Of a stretch of DNA of 64,000 bases, positions 31,337 to 42,356 are shown one piece after another. Origin of the DNA: Stemphylium vesicarium. Its lineage: Eukaryota; Ascomycota; Dothideomycetes; Pleosporales; Pleosporaceae. The stretch spans positions 186,001 to 250,000 of the forward strand of contig QXCR01000015.1 of assembly GCA_004380135.1 (NCBI GenBank). The letters run 5' to 3'. A model generated the notes under the pieces. It had not been told where the DNA came from and searched no databases. It was given only the letters and a program-made list of their open reading frames with translations. Each line of letters begins with the position of its first letter. Positions within the stretch are counted from its first letter, which is position 1. The position numbers were made by a program, and so were the translations under genes.

Positions 31337-32468
31337 GTAGTAGGTGTTCTCTGTTTAGGCGCACGGCGATCTATATATGCTTCAGGCATTTCTGTTGCCA
31401 TCTCCAACTGAGCACGGAAGCGAGGTCAAACTCAAGACCGTCTCATGGCCCGACGGTAGAACACATATGCCGCTTCAAAGTTTTGCGCAAAACGCACGTC
31501 CGATGTGAGCGAGTCCAAATTGCCGACTCAACGTCCAACGTAGTGTCGGGCGAAAAGACACGGGAGATTTGACTTTCCCTGCGCGAACTAGCTCTATAAT
31601 CGGTTCCGAAACGCCCATCTTTGACAAAGCCAGTTGTGATTATTCGAGTCGGGCATGGGCGAATGACAGTCTCGAGGATTAGTGATCGAGGATAGAAATG
31701 CAGGGATGTGGCGTCTTTTAGCTTACTTCGGCGCCGAGAATCTAGCGATTTGCTTTCTCATGAGCTTAAACCAGCACAACAACATCTTATTCCTTATTAC
31801 CCGGGCTCGTCAGATCGACGCACATGTCAGCATATTCACACTTCACACCTCGGCGATGATTGAGGTCGTTTTTGCACCCGCCACTCGTCGGTGTGGCGCA
31901 ACCCCAGCCCGAGGGCCCGCTACGCAAAGCAAGTGCAACCATTCTTCAACGACTGCACAGTGGCATCCCGCATCGCTCTCCGACCGGTTTGAAAGATTCA
32001 GATACTCTGAAATTTAGCTCTAGAATTCATTGATGCATAAAGTATTCTTGCGATGGGTGGAAGGACGTAGACGCACGCGTGCAGACGCGACTGATGGCAA
32101 TCTGGCACTTCAGCTGCTTACTTGTCCAATTACAGTTCGTTATACCAGGTTCTTATTCTCTGTCGAAGTATCAAGAAAGGCGTACTTTCCACTCTACTCC
32201 CACCCGCGGTTAATCTGGGCACGCTCTGATCGTTGCGATAGAACATTAGCGTATGCAAAACATATTCCACTAGGCACTCTAAGTTCGTAGGAAGAAGCCC
32301 TACAAGTATAGTGGTAAGCCGTCATAAGCAGATAATTGACAGAACTATATACTTGCGGCAAAGCTAGGGCCGTTTCTCGACCCAAGCGTTTAGAATACCT
32401 GACAGTGCAGACATTTCAGCAAAAGGCCTCCTCGAAGTGCAAGTAGTGGAGCATGTCGCAACATGCTA
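31337..32468. other. Intergenic, no supported gene
   Basis: About 1.1 kb between the SDR upstream repeat and the nitrilase stop. Short overlapping open frames only. A CTATATATGC word at about 31370 could act as a TATA box for the SDR gene. Confidence 0.35.
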
Positions 32469-33559
32469 TCACTCTTGGGACTGGTAGCCGCTCTCGATAT
32501 CGGGTTTTCTGTCGTCCGTACGCACTTTGAAGCGATCAAACTTTTCGTCGGCCCAGTGCGGCCGCGAATCGAAGGCAAACTGCAGGATTTCCGGACGCTG
32601 ATAGTGACCCGCGGCGTCGATCCAGACTTTGACGGAAGCCATGTGCGAAAAGTCGATCTCTCCTTGTACTATCTTCTCTTCTCCTCCGGCATGCGGTCCA
32701 GCGATGAATGAGCAGAAGGGATGGAGTATGGACGACCAGCCACCTCCGAGCTTGACCAGCTCCTGCTTCCCGAGGTTCTCTTCCATCCAGTCAAGACACT
32801 GCTGATCCACATAGTTGGATGCCGTGATGACAAAGACTTGGGCAGTCAAAGCATGTGCCTTCATCAATGCCTCGATCTGCGCATCGGCAACGGCTTCGAA
32901 ACCCGCCATTGTCGAGAGTGCCGGCCAAGCTCCAGCATGTATGTGCTGGTTCTGTGCGATGAGGGCTTGACGTGCGCCGTTCATGGTGTGCTCCCAGCAC
33001 GCCAACCCACCGAGGTTGTAACCAAGCGACAGTGGCCAATTGCGCAATGTACTGCCGTTGCCTTGGGCCCAGACCATGCGCTCCACATAAGTGGGCTGGA
33101 GCTTGCGATGAACGCCTAGAATGGTCCCATCGCTATCGATGATAACTTGCGAGTTGAAGAGTGTATGCCCATTCGCAACACGTTCAGAAATACCCAGGTT
33201 GATTGCTACACCGGTCCTACGACAGGCGTCCTGAATAGCGCTAACATCCTCGCCGTTAGGCTCCACCACAACACTTTCCTCGGCATACTTCGCCAGCGCA
33301 CCGACCTGCTGAAGTGGAGGGTAGCATTCGGCCCAGTACTGTGGTAAACCTTAGCTCTTGCTTGAAGTGAAAGATCGACAGCCGAAATACATACAGGATA
33401 GCCAGGGATAAAGGTCTCAGGAAACACCAGGAGCTTAATGTCGTCGTTAGCAGCCTTCTCAATAAGCTGTACGGTTTTCTTGATCGTAGCTGCTTTGTCC
33501 ATAAAGACTGGAGCGGCGTGAGCAGCAGCCACCTTGAACCTAGTTTCCTTCGGCGCCAT
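32469..33559 (-). CDS. Nitrilase-family hydrolase
   Basis: Exons 33559-33395 and 33338-32469 (56-bp intron) give 344 aa. The catalytic triad of the carbon-nitrogen hydrolase superfamily is present: Glu48 in LVFPETFIPGYP, Lys134 in VHRKLQPTYVERMVW, and Cys169 in LGGLACWEHTM. The C-W-E after the Cys is typical of true nitrilases, which convert nitriles to acids and ammonia, rather than amidases. The sequence after the splice (YWAECYPPLQQVGAL) follows on from the GYP motif, as in fungal nitrilases. The C-terminal part (HYQRPEILQF) also matches. No signal peptide, so cytosolic; nitrilases usually form spirals of dimers. The natural substrate is not evident; plant nitriles or cyanogenic products are possible for a plant-associated fungus. 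Confidence 0.92.
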
Positions 33560-34189
33560 CGTCTTTGAGTGCGACAACGATCGTTACAAAAGATTATATG
33601 AAGGTGGTTCGTCGGGTCTCGATAGAATAAAGAGAGGAAATGTTGTGGCCCAAGATCTCATGATTGACGTTACCCGCCCTCGTGGTACACTGCAAACGCT
33701 ACGGCACGTTGTTATCTTCCGCAAAGCAAAATCCTACCGATCCCTGCAAAAGCCCAGAATTTACGTCCGTTCAACTTCCCTATGGAGTCGTAATACGCGT
33801 CCATAGCCGTTGATAGGCCGACGCTACAGCGGCATGCTCGGCCTGTCACTCCATGGTGCGGCTCGGGCCTGCAAACTTGTGCAGATTGGGATTAAGTCTC
33901 CGATGTATTTCCCCACGAAGTAACACGAACCGGAATGGACCGCAATAACTTGTTGCACAGCTCGTGTGTTCGGAAGGAGCTCATGAAGATCAGTGGGGGT
34001 TTTGCATGGATTACACGGCGTTCTCGCGTTGTGAAATTCGGCATTACTGCGGTTGCTGCAAATCAGCTCATTGCTTGGCTGAAAGCTTTTGCAGGAAAAG
34101 ATCGTATTCATTAATGCCATGGGGTAAAATCGTGACTTCTCTATATCTCTTTGCGTTCTACATGTCGCTTTGGATTTGTTATCGTCAAC
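33560..34189. other. Divergent intergenic region
   Basis: 630 bp between the nitrilase start (minus) and the receptor-like gene (plus). It should hold both promoters. No clear elements were seen. Confidence 0.4.
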
Positions 34190-35646
34190 ATGGCATTTGA
34201 CTACTTCGCGAATCCGCCGCCCGGACTGAATCTGAACGAATCACGGACTGCATCAAACAATGCTATTGGCATCGTGCTTTTCGTTTTATCTTTCATTTTC
34301 GTCGGCTTACGTCTGTTCACGCGCCTGCGCCTCAAACGCGAAGCGTTGGGTCTAGATGATTACCTGATGTTCGTTGGATTGGCACTGAACGCTGGCAATT
34401 TGGCTTGCTGCATCGTAGGTAAGGCTAGCCGGAGTCAGGGACTGTATTCGCTAGCTCACATGCTGTTCAGGCGGCTTCTTCGGTCTTGGGAAGCATATTT
34501 GGTCTTTGGGTCCGTATGAGATGCGGCAGATTTCAATCGTGAGTCTCCACTTGGATTTGCCAGCTTGTCCGTATGCGAAGCTAATGGCCTAAAGATCACT
34601 TTTGCATATGTATTCATCTATGCTTGGAGCGTCTGCGTTATCAAATTCTCGATTCTAGCGCTTTATCGTCGGATATTCGGTCTGTCCTGGCTCGGTTGGT
34701 TCTGCATAGTTCTGACTGCAGGCTATCTGATCACCAATCACGTCGTTCTGCCGCTCTACACTCGGCCTTTACATTACTATTGGAACCAATGGTACGGAGA
34801 TGAAGGCGTGGTGCAAGTGAACGAAGCCAAGGTGGGTCTGACTCAAACAAATAGGCGTCCCAATTCGCAACTGATGACTGCAGTTTTATCTCGGTGTTGG
34901 TATCATCAACCTCTTTGGTGATGTTTGCATCCTTACAGTACCTATCTCTAGCGTCCTGAAGCTTCAGATGGGTCGAACGCAGAAGGTGGCAATATGTCTC
35001 ACGTTTCTACTTGGAAGCTTGTAAGCGTTGCCACAAGATGACAACCCTCATTTTTGTGTAAGATACTAACAGCTGCAGCGTTTGCTTCGCATCGCTGTAC
35101 CGTATCATCACAATTACCCGTCTTGTACAGACTACCGATATTAGTTGGGCGAAAAGCGATGTCTTCATCTGGTCTTCAGTCGAACCTTCCGTTGGAATCA
35201 TCTCCGGGTGCCTGCCCACGCTCCGACCTCTCCTATTACAAGTCACCAGCACACTTTCCTCGACTCTAGGCTCCTCCCACAAATCATCGCAACATACGGA
35301 ATCTCCAGCTCACACTCTCAATCCTCTCGAGACGATATCCAAGAAGCGCACGCGCAAGATCGTAATCAAGGACACACTCGACGACACACTAGCCACACAA
35401 GATGAGAGACGCGGCGAAACAAAATCGTGGATCAAGTCGAAATCGCAACACGAGCATTGGGGCAGATCGCGACTGGATGAAGATGAGATCTGTTTGACAA
35501 CGACAACGGTGCAGGTCAGCGACAAGGAGGGGAGCAAGGTTGAGTCAACAGAGATCCCACGAGATGAGGAAGAGGGACGGCGGATCACCATGACCAAAGA
35601 GTTTGCATGGGACGAGCGAACAAGAAGCCGCGGTGCTGACCCTTAG
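34190..35646 (+). CDS. Fungal rhodopsin-like seven-helix membrane protein (PTH11-related, no CFEM)
   Basis: Five exons (34190-34418, 34471-34538, 34595-34831, 34884-35020, 35079-35646; introns 52-58 bp) give 412 aa. The extracellular N-terminus is short. Hydrophobic helices follow: NAIGIVLFVLSFIFVGLRLF, a helix after LGLDDYLMFVG, ITFAYVFIYAWSVCVIKFSI, WLGWFCIVLTAGYLITNHVV, FYLGVGIINLFGDVCILTVP, VAICLTFLLGSFVCFASLYR and VFIWSSVEPSVGIISGCLPT. The LGLDDYLM and GLGKHIW words and the SLYRI...W...VEPSVGIISGCLPTLRPLL segment are hallmarks of the fungal 'rhodopsin domain' family that includes Pth11-like receptors. About 150 residues of charged cytoplasmic tail follow. There is no N-terminal CFEM cysteine domain. 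Ligand and signalling role are unknown; Pth11 itself senses surface cues. Confidence 0.85.
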
Positions 35647-35933
35647 AGCGATGACCAGGCGCAGGTATTTGCATCGCTACGACCCTTCTGCTTCATTCGC
35701 ATTATACTCACATGGCAAAACTGTTCCGTTGATAATTATCAACAAATTACGACACCGCTTAACAATTCCTGCGTGATGCGATAGTGAGCGAGACCAATCA
35801 GTAAGTTTCGATACGACCAAGGAAGCTGACAGATTTCAGAAGAAGTGATGCTGCAAAGGCTGCAGGACGCCAGTTGACGAGCTAGTGCTGCTGACTGCGC
35901 CTTGTGGAGGTTTAGCCGCTCCGCCTTGTGTAA
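35647..35933. other. Intergenic with interleaved inverted repeats
   Basis: It holds part of a compact array of inverted words (35906-35950) described separately. A GTAAGT at 35801 with AG at 35839 could be an intron of a longer transcript, but no ATG-led exon precedes it. Confidence 0.35.
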
Positions 35934-35950
35934 CCTCCATTTGGGCGGAG
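35898..35950. repeat. Interleaved inverted repeats upstream of the ULD-type gene
   Basis: GGAGGTT (35906-35912) pairs with AACCTCC (35932-35938), and CTCCGCC (35919-35925) pairs with GGCGGAG (35944-35950), in an interlocked order. A 9-bp direct repeat CGCCTTGTG occurs at 35898-35906 and 35922-35930. Confidence 0.5.
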
Positions 35951-35960
35951 TCGAACGACA

Positions 35961-37422
35961 TTGAGTAGATATGCACTTTCCTCCTACTATCGTCACAAAC
36001 ATTACAAAAGCTTATCCAATCTTGAATATCAGGCTGTGATACGCGAACTTTCAATCCTCGACCGGAACCTTCTCGAAATCGATCTGCTCACTAGACAATA
36101 TGGAAACGGAGCTACGCCTGAGCTACGAAGTCTGTGCGAAACCGCAAATCAAGCCGTGACTAGGTGTCAGGACTTAGTCAAGGCTGTCTTGTGCCGTATC
36201 CGCAAATACCAAAGCATTTTCGACGAATTCCAGCGTCCAAATAGACTCAAGGAAGCGGCAACGAAAGTACGCTGGCGGCTAGGAGAAAAAGAAGCGCTTG
36301 AGCAGTTCCGAGCTGAGGTAGTAGGGACCAGCTCCAGCCTTCAGATGTTGTTAGCCACTGCGAACGTGTGAGTACTGTCGTTCTTCCTTACAAGGAACGT
36401 TCGTTGATCGTTTCCAGCAAGCTACTCGATGTCAACCGGAAAGAGGTGAATGACAAGTTGGACGAAACACGGCGCAAGAATGACGCGGCCATTTCTACCC
36501 AGGAAACAGCACTTAAATACATCAAGGAATACATAGACCAAGTCAATGAGAGAATAGAGGCCGGAAACACAATTCTTGGGCAGGTTTCGGGGGCACTCAA
36601 GCTTGAGTGGATTCGCCACCTAGGCGCTGACCTCAAAGGCCTGCTTTATCGCGCGGCGACGATCAACTTAGCAACTTATCACGCAGTTATCCGCTTGGAA
36701 ACATCCCTTCCCAGTCACTTAGAGCGAGGATTGATAGAAGAACCGGTGATTTTAGAGGATCCAATAGGTCGCATTGCACCCGTCAATCTACAATTTGTCA
36801 CCTCCTGGGACGCATTCCACTCCGTACTCGAGACTCGTTTCAAGAACATGCACAGCTATAGGAAGATGCAGCGACGAGAATACAGTCTGCAGATTGGAGG
36901 TACAGGAGGGGAAGTTGAGCCACATGTGTCATGGCAGACTGCGTTTCTGCCCGGCCAACAGGTCGAGATGGGTTTTGTCTTCCTCAACGAATATCTGGAA
37001 GCGGAGAGAAATAACATGATATGTTCCAGATGTCATAGATCTTGTTTTCCGCCCACGGAAGGTGAAGTTCAACGCGAAAATCGCTCGATACGATTTCGAC
37101 GAATCACCGAGGATTGCGAAAAACAAACGCAGAGTAATTCTCGGCAGACCCCCATCCTAATGGATACAGCCTCCAAGAAAGCTCAAAAACGGGTCGTCAG
37201 TGACAGTTTTGAGGTTGAGAATGTGTGCACTTTCAAGCGGGTCAGATTGCTTTCTAGCAGCCCTTACAGCGCATATTAAGACTTCAGGAAATCTATGAGG
37301 CGGTCGAGTCGTTGCGTGGCAAATTGAAAGAACATGCGCTGGAACTGGAAAAAGAATCTGGTATTCCCGCAACTGTGGACGCGGATTTCGTCGACCACAA
37401 CGAGCCTTCCACCACAGCATGA
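35961..37422 (+). CDS. Fungal ubiquitin-like-domain (ULD) protein, 5' end unresolved
   Basis: Exons 35961-36367, 36418-37224 and probably 37281-37422 keep one frame (452 codons in all). The N-terminal part (EYQAVIRELSILDRNLLEID) is the helical region common to fungal NACHT-type and ankyrin/STAND-like proteins. After a coiled region (VKLLDVNRKEVNDKLDETRR) comes ERGLIEEPVILEDPIGRIAP and NLQFVTSWDAFHSVLETRF, characteristic of a ubiquitin-like domain seen in many Pleosporales proteins. Next is a CSRCHRSC zinc-ribbon-like cluster, then an acidic/basic tail. No in-frame ATG precedes the conserved part: the frame opens after a TAA at 35931 with TTG at 35961. The gene is either missing its first exon in my model or has lost its start. 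Function unknown; relatives sit near heterokaryon-incompatibility-type NLR genes. Confidence 0.55.
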
Positions 37423-37690
37423 ACTTATGCGAATAGACTAAGGTGAATTTGCTCGCGCACGACACAAGGTCTACAGGGAAAGCTAGGATCAAGATCGAAG
37501 AGCAAGTAGACAACTGTTCAAACTACTGTCAAGTCCTCGAAACCTCGTTCTACAGAACCCATTGCTAGATCCGATCAAACCGCCTACTTCGATCTCACCA
37601 GAATACCAATCCACCTTACTTCGAAGCTGACTCCGCCCTACCAAAATCCAGCATCAGTCCCAGCACCAAACTCCCCGCCGCGCAACTCCC
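37423..37690. other. Convergent intergenic spacer
   Basis: About 270 bp between two convergent genes; no feature seen. Confidence 0.3.
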
Positions 37691-38139
37691 CTACAAACAC
37701 CAACTCTTCTCCTGCACAGCCCTACACCCATCCTTTCCAAGGTACCAATCATCACAAAGCGTATTACACTCAACCCCTGGCTTCACAAAAACTCTACCCT
37801 CCTGACTCGGATCGCCCTCCGGCGTCCCATACCAGGGTAGACGCCACTGCACCTCCATGTCGATGGCATCGTATCCAGTCGCACCTACGCGACAACGTTA
37901 ACAAGAAACGAAGAGAGGATTCAGTGTCAAGACTTACGGTACCCGTGGCGACAGGCACAGTAGTACGGGCCTGGAGTGTTGGGGTCTGCGTGGCCCCAGA
38001 CGTAGGTGCACGAGGTTGTTATGTCACATTTGTTTTCGTTGGGGGTGTAGATGCAGGTGTCACACTTTGGCTCGTAGGGGGGTGAGAGGGCGAGGGCTGA
38101 GGTGAGGAGGGTTAGGATGGCGGTGGTGAGTGCCTTCAT
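37691..38139 (-). CDS. Small cysteine-rich secreted protein (effector-like), 131 aa
   Basis: Exons 38139-37938 and 37884-37691 (53-bp intron splitting an Arg codon) give 131 aa. The first 18 residues (MKALTTAILTLLTSALAL) form a clear signal peptide. The mature chain has ten cysteines, an even number fit for five disulfides, in the pattern CxxC, C, C, CxC then C, C, C, C near the end (KPGVECNTLCDDWYLGKDGC and a final SWCL). There is no membrane segment, GPI signal or known enzyme motif. Size, secretion and Cys content fit fungal candidate effectors or surface proteins. I do not recognise the family. A TATA box lies about 110 bp upstream. Confidence 0.75.
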
Positions 38140-38247
38140 GGTGGGTGGTGGTTGCAGATTGTGATCTTTTGTGAATAGGTGTTGCTGTGTTTTGTCTTGT
38201 TGGTATGGTCTCTGATACTGATGGGTATAGAGCAGGCAGAGTAAGGA

Positions 38248-38255
38248 CCTTTATA
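38248..38255 (-). promoter_or_regulatory. TATA box of the cysteine-rich secreted protein gene
   Basis: TATAAAGG on the minus strand, about 110 bp upstream of the ATG at 38139. Confidence 0.5.
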
Positions 38256-38843
38256 CTGCTTTTGAGTAGGTCAGCTTTTAATAGGTTACCTTGGTCTTCT
38301 TTTTCTCATTGTTCCGCGCATACCCCTCAAGCTCTACTCACACGTAAAAGTGTGGAGTACGGGGAGCTGATCTCAGACATTGGCTTCTTCGCATTCATCG
38401 CAACGTGTACGGATGGCTTGCCTAACCATCCAGAGGCATAGTGATATCTAAGTCTCGTGATTCCTTCTGTACGAAACAATTCAATCATGCCATGCCCCAT
38501 CGTATTCGACGCCACTGTACCAGGTAATGATTGAGGAGCTGTGTGAAGGAATAATAATAGCACCGTGGATGCGCTGACAGAGCTAGGGCTGAGCCTGTCA
38601 TGAGATCTCGTGTTTGCTTCCCCGCACTTCAGCTTGGTAGATAACCTGGAGAAGATACGAGTGTTAGCGGCTTGGGAGAGCCATATCCTTAGCTGCTCGA
38701 TGATTTCAGTTGTGAAGCATAAGCAAGTGGCTTGGGAAAAGAAAAGGCCATGTTCATTGAGCGACCTGCATTCTATGACAATCCAGTTCCAAACGCCAAC
38801 GTTTCCCTCTAAATATTTTGTACAATCGGCCGTCATGTACACG
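38256..38843. other. Intergenic, no supported gene
   Basis: About 590 bp between the secreted-protein promoter and the BTB gene stop. A 171-codon minus-strand frame (38327-38842) has no recognisable motif and begins without ATG context; not called. Confidence 0.35.
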
Positions 38844-40002
38844 TTATCTCTTGCCCTTCTTGAGCACCAGGCCCTTCCAGCCTTTGCTATCCTTGATGCG
38901 CCTTAGTGCCTTACTTGCTATCGGATCCTTGGCCAAGTCATCCAAGCAAGCCTTCTTCTCCTCCTCACTCTCGTGTTCATGAAACTCACACCACTCCTTC
39001 TCCATCTTAGGTCGTTCGCCTCTCGCCAGCATTGTGACTAGTTCGAACAGGAAGGCTTGTGGAAGCTGACTTCGCAAAGCGATCGTGCGTTCGTCATCGC
39101 GATCGGGGTTCCAGTATACGGAGTACATGTCAAGGAAGTATCGGCAGAGTGGTGCGTCTGGAGGGAGGCTTTCATATGCGGCGATGACGTTGCTATGATC
39201 TGGCATGACTTGGAGAATTTCGTCGTTCGTTTGCCAGGCAAGTATGACAGCGCGTCGTAATCGAGGGATCTCGTATCGATGCGCGAAGACGTAGAGCGAT
39301 ATAAAGCGGCGTTCCAGAAACCCTTCCAATCCTCTCCACTTGTACGGCCGCGAACAGCACGGACATAGTGTCTCCCTGGGTATCTCTGGCTTCTCTGCTG
39401 GGTTGCGAGGGGGTAGTACCACAGCAGCCTTTTCCGTATCGGCGTCTCCTGACACCTTCTCTGCACTCGCTGCTGTTGGGCTAGTTGTCGCTTCGGTGGC
39501 TGCTGGAGCACTGTCTGCAGCTGCGTCGTCTTCCAGTGCGATGCCCCATGAAGCAGTATCTACATCGTCGCCTTCGCCCTGCTCTGGGGTGTTTGTACTA
39601 TCACCCCCGTTCACATTGACGGCGTGCGTAGGAGGATGGACTTCCTTGCCGCCCTCGATAAGATGATGGGGTATGAACCCGGTGTAAAGCCAGAGCATGA
39701 ACGCATCGAAAACGTCTGGACTGGTATCTTCCAGCTCAAGCGTGGAATTCGAGCTCTTGTACGGCGACTCGCTCTTCTCCTCTAAGCACGTACTGAAGTA
39801 TGTCGAGCATCTCCGGAGGAGTTCGCGATGGCAGCTGAAAGATTCGGGGTAGTCTTTTCCGCCAACTTTGACTGTGATGATGGTTTGGTCGAAGTTTCTG
39901 CCTCTGGTCAGTCGTTCAGCTGGGTATGATTCCATATTTCAGCATAGCTTACCTGAAGGTGTGACCCAGCGTCGTTGCACCTTTTGAGTGCATGAAAGGC
40001 AT
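38844..40002 (-). CDS. BTB/POZ-domain protein, 367 aa
   Basis: Exons 40002-39953 and 39897-38844 (55-bp intron) read MPFMHSKGATTLGHTFR then NFDQTIITVKVGGKDY, the start of a BTB fold. The domain runs to about residue 95: HRELLRRCSTYFSTCL, then LELEDTSPDVFDAFMLWLYT. BTB domains mediate dimerisation and Cullin-3 binding; in filamentous fungi short BTB proteins with little else are abundant and mostly unstudied. A disordered Thr/Ala/Asp/Glu-rich insertion follows (about 100-175). A second helical region, VFAHRYEIPRLRRAVILAWQ, resembles the BACK-like part of such proteins. The C-terminus is basic (GLVLKKGKR). An alternative unspliced start (MESYPAERL) is possible, but it lacks the conserved GATTLG lead. 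Confidence 0.85.
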
Positions 40003-40802
40003 TTTGATTAGATAGTCAGGTTCCATTCACCGAGCACTTTCTCTGAGCATCACCACCATTATATCTCGACCTTCCTGCTCAGCGGTACTGAAATGAGGGT
40101 TTCAGTAATTGTACCAGCCTCATCTTGGCGTTCGATCTTGCGGCGGTTTAATGCTTGCATGAGCTTCGGTGCACGGTGCCAAAAAGCTTAAGCGGGGAGA
40201 CGTATTGCTTGATTGAAACTTTGGGGTACAGAGGAGCGAGTGACAGCTGGGCTTCTCTCGGCCATGTTGGAACGATGTAGGGGTGATCCGAAGTCGTGCG
40301 GGAGAGGATGAGTTTGAGTGCGGTTTCACGAGACTTGGCAGGGAAGCCGGGGCGTGAAATGCCTCAGCCAGCACCTGACTTGGCCAAGATATGCGTGATC
40401 ATCAAGCTGGGCTGATGGCGCATCTACCTTCTCTTTACGCTGCTGAAATTGTCGTTGACGATGCAAGGGAGCATTGGCGGTTGAAGATGGTTGGTGGCGC
40501 GAACGTGTTCTAAGCTGCGCGGGGTTACGCGTCTAGACTCGCGCCATCATAGTACCACCAACAGCCAGACCAGCTCCATCCCTCACCAACCACAGCCCAC
40601 CCTCAATATCTAGAGTGCATCGTACTTCGCGCTCTCCAAGCATATGCGAGCAACGATGATTCTCAGCACAGAGTCTACCCCGCTTTGGCTGCAGCTCTCA
40701 ACAGGCGGAAGCACCCGCAATAGACCTACCGTGCCGCGGCAGCGTGTATTTAACACACATGTATCGCAATGAGCTTGAGGGCATCAATCCGGTGTCTTCA
40801 TC
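40003..40802. other. Divergent promoter region, BTB gene and aldehyde dehydrogenase
   Basis: 800 bp between the two divergent start codons. No unmistakable core element or gene. It should contain both promoters. Confidence 0.4.
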
Positions 40803-42308
40803 ATGGCCCCAAAGCTAGATACCAAGACCTACCAAGGCAACATCATCAACAACAAATTTGTCTCTACGCCCACAACGCGACACTCCCTTGACCCAGCTAC
40901 GGACCAACCCCTCTACGAGGTCCCCGTAGCCACAAAGGAAGATCTCGATGCCGCTGTCAATGCCGCACGCAAGGCCTTCAAGCCCTGGAGCTTGACACCA
41001 TTCTCTGAACGAGCGAACCTAATCCTCAAATTCGCCGACGCAATTGAGAGCCACCGGAATGACTTCGAGCAACTCCTGACCCAAGAGCAAGGGAAACCCC
41101 TCACACTTTCCAAAACCGAGACAGACTGCGCATTACAATGGCTACGCACATTCGCTACCATGCAGATCAAAGACGAGGTCTTGGTCGAAGACGACGAGAA
41201 GATCATCTACTCGACCCATCCACCCATCGGCGTATGCGCCGGTATCGTACCCTGGAACTGGCCCATCCTGCTCGGAGTAGGCAAACTGGGCCCAGCCCTA
41301 ATCACTGGCAACACGTTCATTATGAAGCCCTCGCCATACACCCCATACTGCGATCTCAAGCTCGGAGAACTCGCCATGAACATCTTCCCACCCGGCGTGG
41401 TGCAAGTCCTCAGCGGCGACGACAATCTCGGCCCCTGGATCACCGAGCACCCCGGTATCGACAAAGTCGCCTTCACGGGGTCGATTGCAACCGGGAAACT
41501 GGTAGCAGCGTCGTGCGCGAAGACGCTAAAGCGCGTCGTCTTGGAGCTCGGAGGCAACGATGCGGCGATCGTATGCGAGGACGTCGACATCGACAAGTGT
41601 CTGCCCAAGATCGCGATGATGAGTTTCCTGAACTCGGGCCAGATCTGCATGTTGACGAAGCGCATCTACATCCACGAAAGCATCTACGACACTTTCAGGG
41701 ACAAGATGGTGGAGTTCACAAAGAGCAACATCAAGACAGGTGCGGGGACGGAAAAAGACGTTGTAGTCGGGCCTGTGCAGAACAAGATGCAGTAAGTTTT
41801 CACGCCCACAGATCCCCTCCACGAACAGCAAGCCAACACTAACAATTGCAGATTCGACAAAGTAAAAGACATGTACAACCAAATTGAAGCCCAACGCTGG
41901 AAAACCGCCTTAGCAGGCTCCGTCGGCGAATCCCGCAACGGTTACTTCATCACCCCCGCCATCATCGACAATCCCCCCGAAGACTCGCGCATCGTCCAAG
42001 AAGAGCCATTTGGCCCCATCGTCCCGCTCCTCAAATGGAGCAACGAAGACGACGCCATTGATCGCGCCAACGCGCTCAAAACAGGTCTCGGCGCGTCGGT
42101 GTGGAGCAAGGATCTTGATCGCGCGGAGAGAATGGCACGCAGGTTGGAGGCTGGCAGTGTGTGGGTAAATAGTCACTTTGATGTTGATCCTAGGGTGCCA
42201 TTTGGCGGGCACAAGGAATCTGGGATTGGTATGGAGTGGGGGTTGGAGGGGCTGAAGCATTATACTAATAGTCGCAGTTTGTGGGTGTGGAAGAAGGTTT
42301 TTGCGTAG
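40803..42308 (+). CDS. Aldehyde dehydrogenase (NAD(P)-dependent)
   Basis: Exons 40803-41791 and 41852-42308 (60-bp intron) give 481 aa, the usual length for the family. Landmarks are PWNWP at 150-154, KPSPYTP at 175-181, FTGSIATGK (glycine-rich loop), general base Glu248 in LELGGND, and nucleophile Cys282 in NSGQICM. Later ones are EEPFGPIVP and the PFGGHKESGIG motif near the end. These enzymes oxidise aldehydes to acids with NAD(P). The sequence is closest in style to fungal ALDHs acting on small aliphatic or betaine-type aldehydes, but I cannot assign the substrate. No targeting peptide is visible, so probably cytosolic. Its stop is only 48 bp from the stop of the convergent TRM3 gene. Confidence 0.95.
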
Positions 42309-42356
42309 CTTGTTCTTATCTACTTCGATGTGTGTAGCTTGGCTGGTTTGGTTTTC

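Noticed and set aside
30238..42308. A nitrile-degradation or secondary-metabolite gene cluster
   Set aside because: Nitrilase, SDR and ALDH are separated by unrelated genes, and there is no core synthase, transporter or cluster regulator.
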